The notes under the pieces were generated by a model, which saw nothing but the letters and a program-made list of their open reading frames with translations, ran no database searches and was not told the origin of the DNA. The translations under genes were made by a program, and so were the position numbers. DNA of 64,000 nucleotides from Cryobacterium glucosi (GTDB lineage Bacteria; Actinomycetota; Actinomycetes; Actinomycetales; Microbacteriaceae): assembly GCF_004402235.1 (NCBI RefSeq), contig NZ_SOFS01000019.1, forward strand, positions 124,001 to 188,000, read 5' to 3'. Shown in pieces: positions 43,986-54,280 of the stretch (the stretch's first letter is position 1; each line of letters begins with the position of its first letter).

Positions 43986-45136
43986 GGGGTCTCTCCTGTT
44001 GTGGCCAGGGCGGTGTGACTCGCCTCAGGCAGCCGGATGGTGAACGTCGAACCGCTGCCCGGTTGGGACCAGACGCGGATGTCGCCGCCGTGGATCTGCA
44101 CGATGTGCTTCACGATGGAGAGGCCGAGGCCCGTTCCACCGGTGTGACGCGACCTGGCCTGGTCGACCCGGAAGAATCGTTCGAAGATGCGGTCGAGGTC
44201 GGCCTCCTGGATGCCGACGCCCTGGTCGGTCACCGTCACCTCGACGACGCCGTCGTGGTGACGCACTCCCACACCCACCCGGGATCCCTCAGCGGAGTAG
44301 TGCACCGCGTTGGCGACCAGGTTGTGCACGGCCATCACGAGGAGGCGTTCATCGCCCGTGACAAGGGCGCCGGAGGGCTGGCCGACGGCGAGCGTGATGC
44401 GTGCGGCATCCGCAACGACCCGGCTCTGGTCGACGGCCGCCGCGACGACGTCGTCGATCGGGAGGTCTTCCGGCTCGGACAGGGAGTCCTGTGCCTGGAG
44501 CCGGGAGAGCTCGATGATCTCCTGCGTCAGCCGGGTCAGGCGCCCGGACTCCGTCGTGAGCCTGCTGGCGAACCTGCGCACCTGCGCCGGCTCGTCGGCG
44601 GCCTGGTTGAGCGCCTCGGCGAGCAGGCCGACGGCGGCGATCGGGGTCTTGAGTTCGTGGCTGATGTTGGCCACGAAGTCGCGGCGCACCTCGTCGAGGC
44701 GGAAGGCCTCCGTGCGGTCCTCGGCGAGCAGCAGCACGTAGCGGGTGCCGAGTGTGGCCAGGCGCACGCGCACGCGCATGCTCGCGTCGCCGAACGGCCC
44801 GCGGGAGAGGATCAGGTCTTCGGCGATCGGTTCCCCGGAGCGCCGCACCTTACCGGCGAGCTCGAGGAGTTCCGGGTGCACGATCTGCCGGTTCCAGACC
44901 ATCCCCATCGACACGGCGGCCGGGGATGTCTTCATCACATTGTTGGAGGGGTCGAGCACGACGGCCGCGGTGTCAAGTGCGTCGAGGACCTGGTCGATGC
45001 CGTCCGGCACGGCCGGGTTGACCACCTCGGAGGCGCGACGGCCGTGGCGTTCCGCGATCTGGAGCAGGCTGATGAACCCGGCACCGACCATGAGGCCCAG
45101 TGCCAGAGACACCAGCACGAGCCACGATGATTCCAT
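43982..45136 (-). CDS. senX3: Phosphate-sensing histidine kinase SenX3
   Basis: The 384-aa kinase has one N-terminal membrane span (VLVSLALGLMVGAGFISLLQI, about 7-27), a PAS-like region (about 45-140) and a kinase core with phospho-accepting His160 in RDFVANISHELKTPIAAV. The ATP-binding domain has an N-box VAVHNLVANAVHYSAEG, DQGVGIQEADLDRIFERFFR and GGTGLGLSIVKHI. The arrangement and flanking phoU and gpm match SenX3, which senses phosphate through PstSCAB and PhoU rather than a ligand. It overlaps regX3 by four bases and is divergent from phoU. Confidence 0.95.
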   Translation of the reverse strand: MESSWLVLVSLALGLMVGAGFISLLQIAERHGRRASEVVNPAVPDGIDQVLDALDTAAVVLDPSNNVMKTSPAAVSMGMVWNRQIVHPELLELAGKVRRSGEPIAEDLILSRGPFGDASMRVRVRLATLGTRYVLLLAEDRTEAFRLDEVRRDFVANISHELKTPIAAVGLLAEALNQAADEPAQVRRFASRLTTESGRLTRLTQEIIELSRLQAQDSLSEPEDLPIDDVVAAAVDQSRVVADAARITLAVGQPSGALVTGDERLLVMAVHNLVANAVHYSAEGSRVGVGVRHHDGVVEVTVTDQGVGIQEADLDRIFERFFRVDQARSRHTGGTGLGLSIVKHIVQIHGGDIRVWSQPGSGSTFTIRLPEASHTALATTGETP

Positions 45137-45316
45137 TCCACCAGATTACTGACACAAAAAAGCGGAACGAACCGTGCCGGGCCGCTGGGCGGCTACTTTA
45201 GGTAGTATTCAACACTCCGGCACCTGCCGTTAACCTCTGTCGACAAAGATTCGCTGGGGGCCAGGTGGTTTCCACGTTTCTGCGCGTATCGCGCGCCCAG
45301 GAAGGAACACAGACGT

Positions 45317-45979
45317 ATGCGTGAAGTATTCCAGCAGGAGCTCGCCGAGGTTCAGGACCGCCTCGTCGAGATCTCCCGTCTCGTCGGCATCTCGATCGCG
45401 AAGTCGACCAGGGCTTTCAACGAGTCCGACGTCAACCTCGCCGAAGAGGCCATCAGCGAAGACGACAAGATCGACGAACTCACCATCGAGCTCGACGAAC
45501 TCGCCATCACGATCCTGGCGCGCCAGCAGCCGGTCGCCCGCGACCTGCGCATCGTGGTGAGCGCCCTCCGGATCAGTTCGTCCCTCGAGCGGATGGGCGA
45601 CCTCTCCACCCACATCGCGCAGCTCGCCCGCTACCGTTTCCCCGACAAGGTCGTTCCGCAGAGCCTGCGGGGCACCTTCGGCGAGATGGGCGCCCTGCTC
45701 GTGACCATCTCGACGATGCTCACCGAGTTGCTCACCACCCAGGACGTCAAGCTCGCCGAGGTCATCCGCAACGAAGACGACAAGGTCGACGCCCTGCACC
45801 TGAGCGTCTTCGACGCCGTCCTCGCGGAGACCTGGAAGGGCGAGGCCGCCGACACGGTCGACTCGACCCTCGCGAGCCGGTATCACGAGCGCTTCGCCGA
45901 CCACGCCGTCTCGATCGCCAAGAAGATCCAGTACCTCGGCACGGGGGCCTGGCAGCAGAGCACGACCGGCGTCCAGTAG
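45317..45979 (+). CDS. phoU: Phosphate transport regulator PhoU
   Basis: The 220-aa all-helical protein is built of two homologous three-helix bundles and has the metal-binding-type signatures EDDKIDELTIELDELAI and NEDDKVDALHLSV. PhoU couples the PstSCAB importer to the SenX3 kinase and restrains phosphate signalling. The N-terminus MREVFQQELAEVQDRLVEI is typical. It is divergent from senX3 over 180 bases. Unlike in many bacteria, it is not within the pst operon, which lies 8 kb away. Confidence 0.96.
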   Translation: MREVFQQELAEVQDRLVEISRLVGISIAKSTRAFNESDVNLAEEAISEDDKIDELTIELDELAITILARQQPVARDLRIVVSALRISSSLERMGDLSTHIAQLARYRFPDKVVPQSLRGTFGEMGALLVTISTMLTELLTTQDVKLAEVIRNEDDKVDALHLSVFDAVLAETWKGEAADTVDSTLASRYHERFADHAVSIAKKIQYLGTGAWQQSTTGVQ

Positions 45980-45985
45980 TCCGCC

Positions 45986-46051
45986 CGCACCACTCGAACC
46001 GCCGCACCACTCGAACCGCCGCACAACCGAAACGCCGCACAACCGAAACGG
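45986..46051. repeat. Two pairs of tandem repeats after phoU
   Basis: CGCACCACTCGAACCGC (17 bp) occurs twice in tandem (45986-46019), then CGCACAACCGAAACGC (16 bp) and a near-copy follow (46020-46051). The two types are related, so the array looks like four units of one decaying repeat. It ends directly at the terminator stem. Confidence 0.85.
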
Positions 46052-46082
46052 CCCCGGAAGCGAATGCTTCCGGGGCCGTTTT
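46046..46082. terminator. Strong bidirectional terminator between phoU and gpmA
   Basis: A perfect 16-bp stem (AAACGGCCCCGGAAGC) with a GAAT loop, and T-rich ends (GTTTT) on the + side and the mirrored AAAC on the other. It serves phoU and the convergent gpmA gene. Confidence 0.9.
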
Positions 46083-46122
46083 CGGTGGGGACTGTCGATA
46101 GCGGACTAATGGGGCGGGAGTT

Positions 46123-46869
46123 CTACTTCTTGCTGCCCTGGGCGGCGACGGCCGCGGCACCGGCGGCGGCGGCCTCGGGGTCGAGGTACTGGCCCGCACC
46201 GATCGGGACGAGGTTCTCGTCGAGGCGGTAGACGAGCGGGATTCCGGTCGGGATGTTGAGCTCGGCGATGTCCGCGTCGCTGATGTTGTCGAGGTGCTTC
46301 ACGAGGGCGCGCAGCGAGTTGCCGTGGGCGGTGATGAGAACGGTCTTGCCTGCACGGAGGTCCGTCGCGATGTCGGACTCCCAGTAGGGCAGCATCCGGT
46401 CGACGACGTCGCTCAGGCACTCTGTGCGGGGCAGCTCCTCGCCGAGGCCCGCGTAGCGCGGGTCGTGCGCCTGGGACCAGGGGGAATCGTCGGCGAGCAC
46501 GGGCGGCGGCACGTCGAAGGAGCGGCGCCAGAGCTGGAACTGCTCCGGGCCGAACTTGGCGAGGGTCTCCGCCTTGTCGAGGCCCTGCAGGGCGCCGTAG
46601 TGGCGCTCGTTGAGGCGCCAGGAGCGCTTCACGGGGATCCAGAGGCGGTCGGCTTCCTCGAGCGCGATGTTCGCGGTCTGGATGGCGCGGCTAAGGAGTG
46701 ACGTGTGCAGGACGTCGGGCAGGAGGCCGGACTCTGCGAGGAGCTCACCGGCGCGCTTGGCCTCGGCAGCTCCTTGCTCGCTCAGGCGAACGTCTACCCA
46801 ACCGGTGAAGAGGTTCTCTTGGTTCCATAGGCTCTGGCCATGGCGAAGGAGGATGAGATTGTATGACAT
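46123..46869 (-). CDS. gpmA: 2,3-bisphosphoglycerate-dependent phosphoglycerate mutase
   Basis: The 248-aa glycolytic enzyme converts 3-phosphoglycerate to 2-phosphoglycerate. It shows the histidine-phosphatase signature [20 protein letters not shown] with the phosphorylated His, [17 protein letters not shown], and [18 protein letters not shown] with the second catalytic His, and [12 protein letters not shown]. The gene stands in the conserved actinobacterial cluster gpm-senX3-regX3, though here phoU lies between. It is followed by a C-terminal Ala-rich tail. Confidence 0.96.
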   Translation of the reverse strand: MSYNLILLRHGQSLWNQENLFTGWVDVRLSEQGAAEAKRAGELLAESGLLPDVLHTSLLSRAIQTANIALEEADRLWIPVKRSWRLNERHYGALQGLDKAETLAKFGPEQFQLWRRSFDVPPPVLADDSPWSQAHDPRYAGLGEELPRTECLSDVVDRMLPYWESDIATDLRAGKTVLITAHGNSLRALVKHLDNISDADIAELNIPTGIPLVYRLDENLVPIGAGQYLDPEAAAAGAAAVAAQGSKK

Positions 46870-46915
46870 GACTCCAACTCTATCGAGAGCCGGGGCGGTG
46901 GTCGGTGGCCGGGGG

Positions 46916-48097
46916 TCAGTGCCCGGGGGTGCGGATGCCCAGCCGGGGCAGCCGGGGGATCTCGGCGACCGAGCCGGCCGACTGCGGAACGATGACCTGC
47001 TGGGTCGCGGCGACCGCGATCTCCTCGCTCAGCACCTGGAGCACGACCGTTGCAGGCACGGTGCGTTTGACGACGGCGAGGGCGATCGGGCCGAGCTCGT
47101 AGTGGATCGCACTCGAGGTGATCGAGCCGACGCCGCGACGCTCCGTGTCGCCGTCGGGGAGGCGACGGACGGCCTGGACTTCGTCACCGTGCACCGGCAG
47201 CACGCCCTGGGAGCCGTCGAGGTGCAGAAGCACGAGCCGACGCGGGGGGTGCCCGAGGTTGTGCACCTTCGCGACGGTCTCCTGGCCGCGGTAACAGCCC
47301 TTGTTCAGATGCACGGCGCTGCGCAGCCAGTCAAGCTCGTGCGGGAGGGTCCTGTCGTCGACCTCTGTCGCCCGGCGGGGCCGCCAGGCCGCGATCCGGA
47401 GCGCCTCGAGGGCGAGCAGACCGGCCGCGCGCACGGTGCCGCGGCGGACGGCCAGAGTCACGGCCGGAAGCGCGGTGCGGGGCACGAGGGCCTCGGTCCA
47501 GTGCCAGTCAGCGCCGGGATGCGCGGGGTCTTCCGCATACTGGAAGCCGCCGGTGACGACGGCAGCCCACGGGTCATGCCAGACGAGGGGGGTTCCGTTC
47601 GGCGCGGCGGGTTCGAGCGCGGGCGCGGCAGCGGCGAGGTCGCCGATGCTCCCCATCGTGCCGACGACGGCGTACTCATCGGTGCGGTCGCGCAGTTCGA
47701 CCCGCAGCATGAAGCGCATCCGGTCGAGCCACGTAAGCAGTGCGGGCAGTTCGGCGGCCTCGACGACGAGCCACGCCTCCATGCCGTCGTCGACGAGCCG
47801 TACCGCGTGCTCGACGTGCCCGGTCGGGTCGAGAACGAGGGTCTCGGCCGACTCCCCTGGCTTCAGAAAGCGCAGTTCCTGGCTCGTGATCGAGTTGAGC
47901 CAGGTCAGCCGGTCCGGGCCGGAGACGCCGAGCACCGCACGGTTGGAGAGGTCGACGATGGCCTCGCCGGCGAGCAGGTGACGCTGTTCGATCATCGGGT
48001 TGCCATAGTGGGCGGCGACGCCGGCATCGGGGCCGGTCGCCTGCACGGCGCCGGGCAGGTCGAGCAGGGCTGAAGCGGATGCTGTCGGCGGGGTCAT
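46916..48097 (-). CDS. ygfZ: YgfZ/CAF17-like folate-binding protein
   Basis: The 393-aa protein has the tetrahydrofolate-binding GcvT-like fold. The hallmark [23 protein letters not shown] (the K-G-C-Y-x-G-Q-E motif) lies near 240-260, with [24 protein letters not shown] near 45-65. YgfZ supports assembly or repair of iron-sulphur clusters. The ATG at 48097 has GGAAG eight or so bases upstream. It lies 28 bases beyond the end of the nitrobindin gene on the same strand, and the two are probably co-transcribed. Confidence 0.92.
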   Translation of the reverse strand: MTPPTASASALLDLPGAVQATGPDAGVAAHYGNPMIEQRHLLAGEAIVDLSNRAVLGVSGPDRLTWLNSITSQELRFLKPGESAETLVLDPTGHVEHAVRLVDDGMEAWLVVEAAELPALLTWLDRMRFMLRVELRDRTDEYAVVGTMGSIGDLAAAAPALEPAAPNGTPLVWHDPWAAVVTGGFQYAEDPAHPGADWHWTEALVPRTALPAVTLAVRRGTVRAAGLLALEALRIAAWRPRRATEVDDRTLPHELDWLRSAVHLNKGCYRGQETVAKVHNLGHPPRRLVLLHLDGSQGVLPVHGDEVQAVRRLPDGDTERRGVGSITSSAIHYELGPIALAVVKRTVPATVVLQVLSEEIAVAATQQVIVPQSAGSVAEIPRLPRLGIRTPGH

Positions 48098-48164
48098 GAG
48101 GACTTCTTCCGGGGTTTGCGTAACGCTGAGGCGCACATCGGGGACAACGCGGGAACCGCCGGGA

Positions 48165-48824
48165 TTATTCGACCCGCTTGAGGCGGCCGGAGGCGTGCGT
48201 GCGCAGGCTCTGGCCGAGGGCGGCGATGTCCCACGCCCAGAGCAGGTGGCCGTCGACGAGACCGTACAACCGGGTCGCGGCCGAGTACGCCTTCGCGCCC
48301 TGGGTGCGCATCACCGCGTCGGTCGCGAGGTCGATCCGCGGCCCCTTGACCTGGCCGAGGTAGATCTCGGCGGCACCGCCGGGATGCACGAGCGTCACGT
48401 CGATGTCGAAGCCGCCGTCGGCATTGCGGAGCGTCTCCACGGCGGACGCCGTCGTATAGGGGTGCTCGCCCTCTGCCGGCAGCAGCCCGGGCCCTGGGTC
48501 GCCGGCGCCCTGGGGACGACTCAGGCGCCAGTACCCTGTCTCGGTCATGAGCGGGGTCTTCCCGACGAAGGCGGACGCGGCCCCGTCGACCGCCTCGGCG
48601 TCGTCGTCGACGCTCGCTGCGGCATCCGCTTCAAGCCAGGTGTATGAGCTGTAGTTAAGGTGCGGGAGGCCGTCATGGCTGAAGCTCAGCCGCTGGCCGA
48701 ACTCACGTGAGACCCGATGACCGTCCGGCAGGGCATAGTCGATGACACCTGACCCCTCCCAGACGCCGAGGAGCCACGAGAGCGGGACGAGTTCGGACGG
48801 GAGCTGGGTCGGGAGCTCGAACAT
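48165..48824 (-). CDS. Nitrobindin-like FABP family protein
   Basis: The 219-aa beta-barrel protein has the family motif LLGVWEGSG (GxWxGxG, residues 19-27) near the N-terminus, then FSHDGLPHLNYSSYTW and LLPAEGEHPYTTASAVETLR, and a closing HLLWAWDIAALGQ. It carries an insert of about 15 residues (SVDDDAEAVDGAASAF) rich in Asp/Ala. Nitrobindins bind haem and are thought to isomerise peroxynitrite; the family's conserved proximal His cannot be fixed here by eye. A 37-codon membrane micro-gene precedes it by 6 bases. Confidence 0.87.
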   Translation of the reverse strand: MFELPTQLPSELVPLSWLLGVWEGSGVIDYALPDGHRVSREFGQRLSFSHDGLPHLNYSSYTWLEADAAASVDDDAEAVDGAASAFVGKTPLMTETGYWRLSRPQGAGDPGPGLLPAEGEHPYTTASAVETLRNADGGFDIDVTLVHPGGAAEIYLGQVKGPRIDLATDAVMRTQGAKAYSAATRLYGLVDGHLLWAWDIAALGQSLRTHASGRLKRVE

Positions 48825-48830
48825 CGAGGG

Positions 48831-48944
48831 TTACCGCTGCCCCCGGAACAGCTTGAACAACACGATGCCGGAGACCCAGGCGATCGACAGGCTCGCGAGC
48901 GCGAGGAGGCCCAGGAAGAAGATTTCGAGCGCGAGGATTGACAT
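48831..48944 (-). CDS. 37-aa single-span membrane micro-protein
   Basis: ATG 48944 is preceded by the strong site AAGGTGGTGTC. The product reads MSILALEIFFLGLLALASLS, then IAWVSGIVLFKLFRGQR: one long membrane span followed by a basic tail. Its stop lies 6 bases before the nitrobindin ATG, so coupled translation is very likely. No family is known to me. The good ribosome-binding site, G/C-rich third positions and length of the span argue it is real. Confidence 0.65.
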   Translation of the reverse strand: MSILALEIFFLGLLALASLSIAWVSGIVLFKLFRGQR

Positions 48945-49015
48945 GACACCACCTTAGCTCCCGGCGAGAGCCGAAACGCCTGCGCGCGGGTACCCGGCGC
49001 GGCTTTACCAGTTCG

Positions 49016-49279
49016 TTACAGAAGCCCGGCGAGCGCGAAGATTCCGGTCGCGGCGGCGAGGACGAGGACCGCGCCGACGAGGCTCAGCGTGACCCGGTGC
49101 ACGTAGCCCTCTTTTTGCCCGGTCGCGAGCTGGATGGAGAGGGTGCCGATGGTGCACCCCGCGAGGGAGAGGCCGATCCACACCAGGGAACGACCGGGCG
49201 CCGCGAGGGCCCCGGTGAGCACAGAACAGACCACGGCGAACGCCCAGACCAGGCCGACGCTTCTCCACTGCCACTTCAC
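49016..49279 (-). CDS. Three-span membrane protein, hypothetical
   Basis: The product is about 87 aa from GTG 49279, or 100 aa from GTG 49318. Three hydrophobic segments are visible: [40 protein letters not shown] and [21 protein letters not shown] short basic and polar linker ([11 protein letters not shown]) joins the second and third. No family could be assigned. It is divergent from glnR. Confidence 0.6.
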   Translation of the reverse strand: MKWQWRSVGLVWAFAVVCSVLTGALAAPGRSLVWIGLSLAGCTIGTLSIQLATGQKEGYVHRVTLSLVGAVLVLAAATGIFALAGLL

Positions 49280-49362
49280 TCTTCCATTGTGCCCTGCCAG
49301 GGGAGCAATCGGCTGCACGTGGCTGCACGCTAGGATTGGCCAACAATGGTTGGAGGGCCCGC

Positions 49363-50055
49363 GTGGCGCAATTATTGATCCTGACCTCCGCGGTCGGCGG
49401 GGAGGTCCTGCCGGCGCTGGCGTTGCTCTCGCATGGAATCCGCGTCATTCCGGCCCAGCCCGACCAGCTCATCACCGCCCCGGACTCCGATGTCATCCTC
49501 GTCGACGCCCGCACCAACCTGATGGCCGCGAAGTCGCTGTGCCAGATCATGCAGACGACGGGCAGTCAGGTCCCGCTGCTGCTCGTGATCACCGAGGGCG
49601 GCCTCGCCGCGGTCAGCCCCGGCTGGGGCATCGACGACGTCATCCTCGACACGGCGGGTCCCGCCGAGGTCGACGCCCGCATCCGCCTCGCCGCCGGCCG
49701 CACGCCGCGGGCCGAGGAGTCCGCGCTGATCCGCGCCGCCGGTGTCGTCATCGACGAGGCGAGCTATTCCGCGAAGGTCTACGGCCGACCGCTCGACCTC
49801 ACGTACAAGGAATTCGAGCTGCTCCGCTTCCTCGCGGCCCATCCCTCCCGGGTCTTCACGCGTGAGCAGCTGCTCAGCGAGGTCTGGGGCTACGACTACT
49901 TCGGCGGTACCCGCACGGTCGACGTGCACGTCCGCCGCCTCCGCGCCAAGCTCGGCGACCAGGAATCCCTGATCGGCACCGTGCGCAACGTCGGATACCG
50001 CTTCAATGTGCAGGAACCAGAGGCCGTGCGTGATCAGTCCGTCGCACGGGCCTGA
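49363..50055 (+). CDS. glnR: GlnR-type nitrogen regulator
   Basis: The 230-aa protein begins [24 protein letters not shown] and has [68 protein letters not shown], which matches the atypical receiver of GlnR, where Asp48 is kept but the acidic pair and other phosphorylation residues are altered. The DNA-binding domain has [25 protein letters not shown]. It is an orphan regulator of nitrogen assimilation genes such as glnA and amtB. The GTG at 49363 follows TGGAGGG. It overlaps mshD by 26 bases. Confidence 0.9.
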   Translation: MAQLLILTSAVGGEVLPALALLSHGIRVIPAQPDQLITAPDSDVILVDARTNLMAAKSLCQIMQTTGSQVPLLLVITEGGLAAVSPGWGIDDVILDTAGPAEVDARIRLAAGRTPRAEESALIRAAGVVIDEASYSAKVYGRPLDLTYKEFELLRFLAAHPSRVFTREQLLSEVWGYDYFGGTRTVDVHVRRLRAKLGDQESLIGTVRNVGYRFNVQEPEAVRDQSVARA

Positions 50056-50944
50056 CGACAACGCCTTCGCGCTCTCCTGGGCCGCGGTGACGGATGCCGC
50101 CGAACGCGTCGACGGGTATGCCCCGCTCAACGAGCAGGCCACCCTCGATCTTGCGGCCGGGCGCCGCGCTCCCTTTCTGCTTCGCGACGGCGACGCCGCC
50201 GTCGGAGCCCTCGTCCTCGGCTCTGGTGAGCTCGACCTCGTCGTGCACCCCGGGTTCCGCAGGCACGGCCACGCCACCGCGGCCCTGACCGAGCTCTTCG
50301 GCGATCCCGCGTACGCGGTGGATGCGCCGGACGGCCTGACCGCCTGGGCGCACGGCGATCACCCGGCGGCCCGCGCCCTCGCCGGGCGCTTCGGCTTCGA
50401 CGCCGTCCGTCGACTGCTCCAGCTGGAACTGGCGCTCGACGCCTCGTCCGCTCCCCCGGCATCCGCCACCCCGGAGGGGGCTTCCGCCCGGGAGAAGGAC
50501 GACGCGATCGTGATCGCCGCCTTCGACCCCGACACGGATGCGGACGCCTGGGTGACCCTGAACGCGCGGACCTTCGCCACCCACCCGGAGCAGGGCGGCA
50601 TCACAGCGGCCGACCTCGCCGACCGCATGAACGAGGCCTGGTTCGACGCGGGCGACTTCCTCGTCGCCCGCGTCGGCGACGCCCTGGTCGGCTACAACTG
50701 GCTGAAGATCGAGCCGGGAGCAGCCGAGGGTGAGATCTACGTGGTGGGGGTGAGCCTCGAGTGGAGCGGGCACGGCCTCGGACGCCGGCTGATGACCGCG
50801 GGGCTCGAGCGTCTGCGCCGGCGCGGGGCGACCAGCGCGACGCTCTACGTCGAGGGCGACAATGTGCCTGCCGTGCGGCTGTATCGGTCCCTCGGATTCA
50901 CCGATCGCAGTGTCGACGTCCAGTACCGCCGCCGAACCCGATAG
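50030..50944 (+). CDS. mshD: Mycothiol synthase MshD
   Basis: The 304-aa enzyme acetylates Cys-GlcN-Ins to give mycothiol, the actinobacterial low-molecular-weight thiol. Two GNAT domains are visible: an N-terminal one with [20 protein letters not shown] and a C-terminal catalytic one with [40 protein letters not shown] and [19 protein letters not shown]. The GTG at 50030 falls inside the end of glnR, so the two are transcribed together. It is a clear marker of an actinobacterium. Confidence 0.93.
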   Translation: MISPSHGPDDNAFALSWAAVTDAAERVDGYAPLNEQATLDLAAGRRAPFLLRDGDAAVGALVLGSGELDLVVHPGFRRHGHATAALTELFGDPAYAVDAPDGLTAWAHGDHPAARALAGRFGFDAVRRLLQLELALDASSAPPASATPEGASAREKDDAIVIAAFDPDTDADAWVTLNARTFATHPEQGGITAADLADRMNEAWFDAGDFLVARVGDALVGYNWLKIEPGAAEGEIYVVGVSLEWSGHGLGRRLMTAGLERLRRRGATSATLYVEGDNVPAVRLYRSLGFTDRSVDVQYRRRTR

Positions 50945-51000
50945 GCACTGTTCACCCGGAACCGTCGCACCGGCAGGTCCTGCGGTGTCAGGATGGACTC

Positions 51001-53175
51001 ATGGACGGCGAAAACATTCAGGACGAATCGGGTCTCGGAAGCGACTTCGATGACGATTTCGATCCCCTGACCGGCAAGGACGACCCGGAACTCCCCACCA
51101 ACCGGTATCTCGACCGGGAATTGAGCTGGCTCGCGTTCAACCAGAGGGTGCTCGAACTCGCCGAGGACCCACTGCTCCCGGTTCTCGAGCGCGCGAACTT
51201 CCTCGCCATCTTCTCGAGCAACCTCGATGAGTTCTTCATGGTCCGCGTCGCGGGACTCAAGCGCCGCATCCTGACCGGACTCGCCGTGCCGACGAACATC
51301 GGTACCGCACCGCAGGACGCCCTCTCCGACATCTCGGCGATGGCGCATGTGCTCCAGGACCGGCACGCCCGCGCCTTCCAGGACCTCGTCAGCCCGGCCA
51401 TGATGGCCGCCGGCATCCACATCGCCACCTGGGACAGCCTCGACGAGGCCGACCACCGCTCGCTCCGCGACTACTTCTCCAACCAGATCTTCCCGGTGCT
51501 GATGCCCCTCGCGGTCGACCCGGTGCATCCGTTCCCCTACATCTCCGGCCTCTCCCTCAACCTCGCCGTCCGGGTACGCAACTCGAAGACCGGCAAGCAG
51601 GAGTTCGCGAGGCTCAAGGTGCCGACCATGCTGCCGCGCTTCGTGCGGGTCGACCGCCGCGAGGGCTTCGACAACGTGCGATTCATCATGCTCGAGGACC
51701 TCATCGCCAACCACCTCGGCGACCTGTTCCCCGGCATGGACATCCTCGAACACCACGTCTTCCGGGTCACCAGGAACGAGGACGTCGAGATCGAGGAAGA
51801 CGAGACCGAGAACCTGATCAAGGCCCTCGAGAAGGAACTGCTCCGTCGCCGGTTCGGCCCGCCGATCCGCCTCGAGATCACCGAGGACATGGACGAGGTC
51901 ACCCTCGGCCTGCTCGTGCGCGAACTCGACGTCACCGAGCAGGAGGTGTACCGGCTGCCCGCCCCGCTCGATCTCGGCGGACTGTTCGACCTGCGCGTCG
52001 ACCGCCCGGACCTGCGCTACGTCAAGCATGTCCCGACCACGGCCGTTCAGCTCCTCGCGCCAGAGCCGAACGCCGAGCCCGATATCTTCAGCTCGATCGC
52101 GCGCCGCGACATCCTGCTGCACCACCCGTACGAGTCCTTCGCGACGAGTGTGCAGGCATTCCTCGAGCAGGCGGCCGCCGACCCCGACGTGCTCGCGATC
52201 AAGCAGACCCTGTACCGCACCTCCGGCGACAGCCCGATCGTCGAGGCTCTCATCGCTGCCGCCGAATCCGGCAAGCAGGTGCTCGCCCTCGTCGAAATCA
52301 AGGCCCGCTTCGACGAGCAGGCCAACATCTCCTGGGCACGCAAGCTCGAGAAGTCCGGCGTGCACGTCGTCTACGGCCTCGTCGGCCTCAAGACGCACTG
52401 CAAGCTCGCCCTCGTCGTGCGCAACGAGAACGGCGTGCTGCGGCACTACAGCCACATCGGCACCGGTAACTACAACCCGAAGACCAGCAGGCTCTACGAG
52501 GACCTCGGCCTGCTGACCGCGGACCCCCAGGTCGGCAAGGACCTGACCCGCCTGTTCAACGAGCTCTCCGGGTACGCGATCGAGAAGAAGTTCAAGCGGC
52601 TTCTCGTCGCGCCCCTGCACCTGCGTCGCGGGCTGTTGAAGGCGATCAACCAGGAGACGCAGGCCGCCCTCGACGGCAAGCCCTCCGGCATCCGCATCAA
52701 GGTCAACTCGATGGTCGACGAGGCCATCATCGACGCGCTCTACCGGGCCAGCCAGGCCAGGGTCCCCGTCGAGGTCTGGGTGCGCGGCATCTGCAGCCTC
52801 ACGCCGGGCCTCCCCGGGGTCAGCGAGACGATCAAGGTGCGGTCGATCCTCGGCCGCTACCTCGAGCACTCCCGGATCTTCTCCTTCCACAACGGCGGGG
52901 ACACCCAGGTCTACATCGGCAGCGCCGACATGATGCACCGCAACCTCGACCGACGCGTCGAGGCCCTTGTGCGCCTCGTCGACCCCGATCACCTCACGGA
53001 GATCGATGGGCTGTTCAACCGCGCCATGGACGACCGCACGGCATCCTGGTGGCTCGACAACACCGGCGAATGGACCCGCCACCACCTCGATGACTCCGGA
53101 AAGCCGCTCGACGACATGCAGGACCGATTGATGCAGCAGATCTCCCGACGCGTTCGGCCGACGGGTCGCCGATGA
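51001..53175 (+). CDS. ppk: Polyphosphate kinase
   Basis: The 724-aa enzyme makes polyphosphate from ATP reversibly. It has [22 protein letters not shown] and [19 protein letters not shown] at the N-terminus, the [17 protein letters not shown] and [25 protein letters not shown] motifs with the two catalytic His, and [18 protein letters not shown] near the C-terminus. The start at ATG 51001 follows TCAGGATGGACTC. A single PHO-box-like half (GTTCACC at about 50950) lies upstream, so phosphate control is possible. It overlaps mutT1 by 4 bases. Confidence 0.97.
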   Translation: MDGENIQDESGLGSDFDDDFDPLTGKDDPELPTNRYLDRELSWLAFNQRVLELAEDPLLPVLERANFLAIFSSNLDEFFMVRVAGLKRRILTGLAVPTNIGTAPQDALSDISAMAHVLQDRHARAFQDLVSPAMMAAGIHIATWDSLDEADHRSLRDYFSNQIFPVLMPLAVDPVHPFPYISGLSLNLAVRVRNSKTGKQEFARLKVPTMLPRFVRVDRREGFDNVRFIMLEDLIANHLGDLFPGMDILEHHVFRVTRNEDVEIEEDETENLIKALEKELLRRRFGPPIRLEITEDMDEVTLGLLVRELDVTEQEVYRLPAPLDLGGLFDLRVDRPDLRYVKHVPTTAVQLLAPEPNAEPDIFSSIARRDILLHHPYESFATSVQAFLEQAAADPDVLAIKQTLYRTSGDSPIVEALIAAAESGKQVLALVEIKARFDEQANISWARKLEKSGVHVVYGLVGLKTHCKLALVVRNENGVLRHYSHIGTGNYNPKTSRLYEDLGLLTADPQVGKDLTRLFNELSGYAIEKKFKRLLVAPLHLRRGLLKAINQETQAALDGKPSGIRIKVNSMVDEAIIDALYRASQARVPVEVWVRGICSLTPGLPGVSETIKVRSILGRYLEHSRIFSFHNGGDTQVYIGSADMMHRNLDRRVEALVRLVDPDHLTEIDGLFNRAMDDRTASWWLDNTGEWTRHHLDDSGKPLDDMQDRLMQQISRRVRPTGRR

Positions 53176-54122
53176 GTGCGGTCCTCCCGAACGGAGCGAT
53201 CCACGCTGCCGGTGCGGTCTGCTGGCGCCTGATCGACGGCAAGATGAACGTCCTGCTCGTGCACCGCACGGTCTACGGCGACGTCACCATCCCCAAGGGG
53301 AAGGTCGACCCCGGCGAAACGCTGCCGCAGACGGCCGTGCGGGAGATCGAGGAAGAAACCGGACTCGCGGTCGCCCTGGGCGTGCCGCTCGGCGAATCGC
53401 GGTACTCGCTCGGCAACGGCAGGGAAAAGATCGTGCAGTACTGGGCCGCCGAGGTGCACCCCGAGGAGATCCAGCGCTCGACCTTCGTGCCGAACAGCGA
53501 GATCGCGGCGATCGAATGGGTCACGATCAAAAAGGCACGCAGCTACCTCAGCTACGCGCAGGACGTCGAGATCATCGACGCCTTCGCCGAACTCGTCGAC
53601 AGGGGCGTGACGACGACCTTCGCCCTCATCGCCCTCCGGCACGGCAAGGCCGTCACCGGTTCAAGCTGGGCCGGCCCGGACAGCACCCGTCCCCTCACCG
53701 AACGCGGCGTCGCCCAGGCCGTCGAACTCGTGCCGACCGTGGCGGCGTGGCGCCCGCGCCGCATCGTTTCGAGCACGGCCACCCGGTGCATCACGACCGT
53801 CGCCCCGCTCGCGGCCGCGACAGGCATCCCGATCAAGCGCACGGAGCTCTTCAGCCAGGATGCCTTCGAACAGGGCGTAGCGGATGTCCGCGCCGGCATC
53901 GGCAAGCGCATCCGCTCCCGCAAGACCGCCGTCATCTGCAGCCACGGCCCGGTGCTGCCCGAGATCCTGCACGAGATCGCGCTCGCCACGGGGAGCACCT
54001 TCGGCCTCTACATCGAGGAGGCTTCCCACCTCGACATCGGATCGTTCTCCGTCGTGCACCTGTCCCGCGAGAACCCGAGCGCCGGGATCCTCGGCATCGA
54101 AACCTACCGACCGAGCGTCTGA
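53172..54122 (+). CDS. NUDIX hydrolase fused to histidine phosphatase (MutT1-like)
   Basis: The 316-aa protein has an N-terminal NUDIX domain with [23 protein letters not shown] at about 38-60, matching GX5EX7REUXEEXGU. A C-terminal histidine-phosphatase domain starts with [10 protein letters not shown] (RHG) at about 150 and continues with [13 protein letters not shown] and [12 protein letters not shown] with the second His. This is the architecture of mycobacterial MutT1, which degrades 8-oxo-(d)GTP and also handles diadenosine polyphosphates. It is linked to ppk by a 4-base overlap, typical for actinobacteria. Confidence 0.92.
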   Translation: MSAVLPNGAIHAAGAVCWRLIDGKMNVLLVHRTVYGDVTIPKGKVDPGETLPQTAVREIEEETGLAVALGVPLGESRYSLGNGREKIVQYWAAEVHPEEIQRSTFVPNSEIAAIEWVTIKKARSYLSYAQDVEIIDAFAELVDRGVTTTFALIALRHGKAVTGSSWAGPDSTRPLTERGVAQAVELVPTVAAWRPRRIVSSTATRCITTVAPLAAATGIPIKRTELFSQDAFEQGVADVRAGIGKRIRSRKTAVICSHGPVLPEILHEIALATGSTFGLYIEEASHLDIGSFSVVHLSRENPSAGILGIETYRPSV

Positions 54123-54148
54123 GGGCCCGCCGGCCCGCCGAACAGCCC

Positions 54149-54176
54149 GTTCACGTTAACCTTCCGTTCATCTTCC
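54149..54176 (+). promoter_or_regulatory. PHO-box-like tandem repeat upstream of pstS
   Basis: GTTAACCTTCC (54155-54165) and GTTCATCTTCC (54166-54176) are consecutive 11-bp units with 9 identical positions; a GTTCAC lies directly before them. This fits the 11-bp direct-repeat form of PhoP/RegX3-type PHO boxes. It is 105 bases upstream of pstS. Confidence 0.75.
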
Positions 54177-54280
54177 GGAGGGGGTGTCGTTAAGCCGTCG
54201 GATTATCGTCTGACCGGGGCCAGCACCGGCCCCGCCCTGCAGTCAGTTTCACTGCTGTCAACCCTCGAAAGGGAAAATTC

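Noticed and set aside
50845..53085. A 746-codon open frame antisense to ppk
   Set aside because: Same reason: a shadow of the real ppk gene with no ribosome-binding site or recognisable domain.
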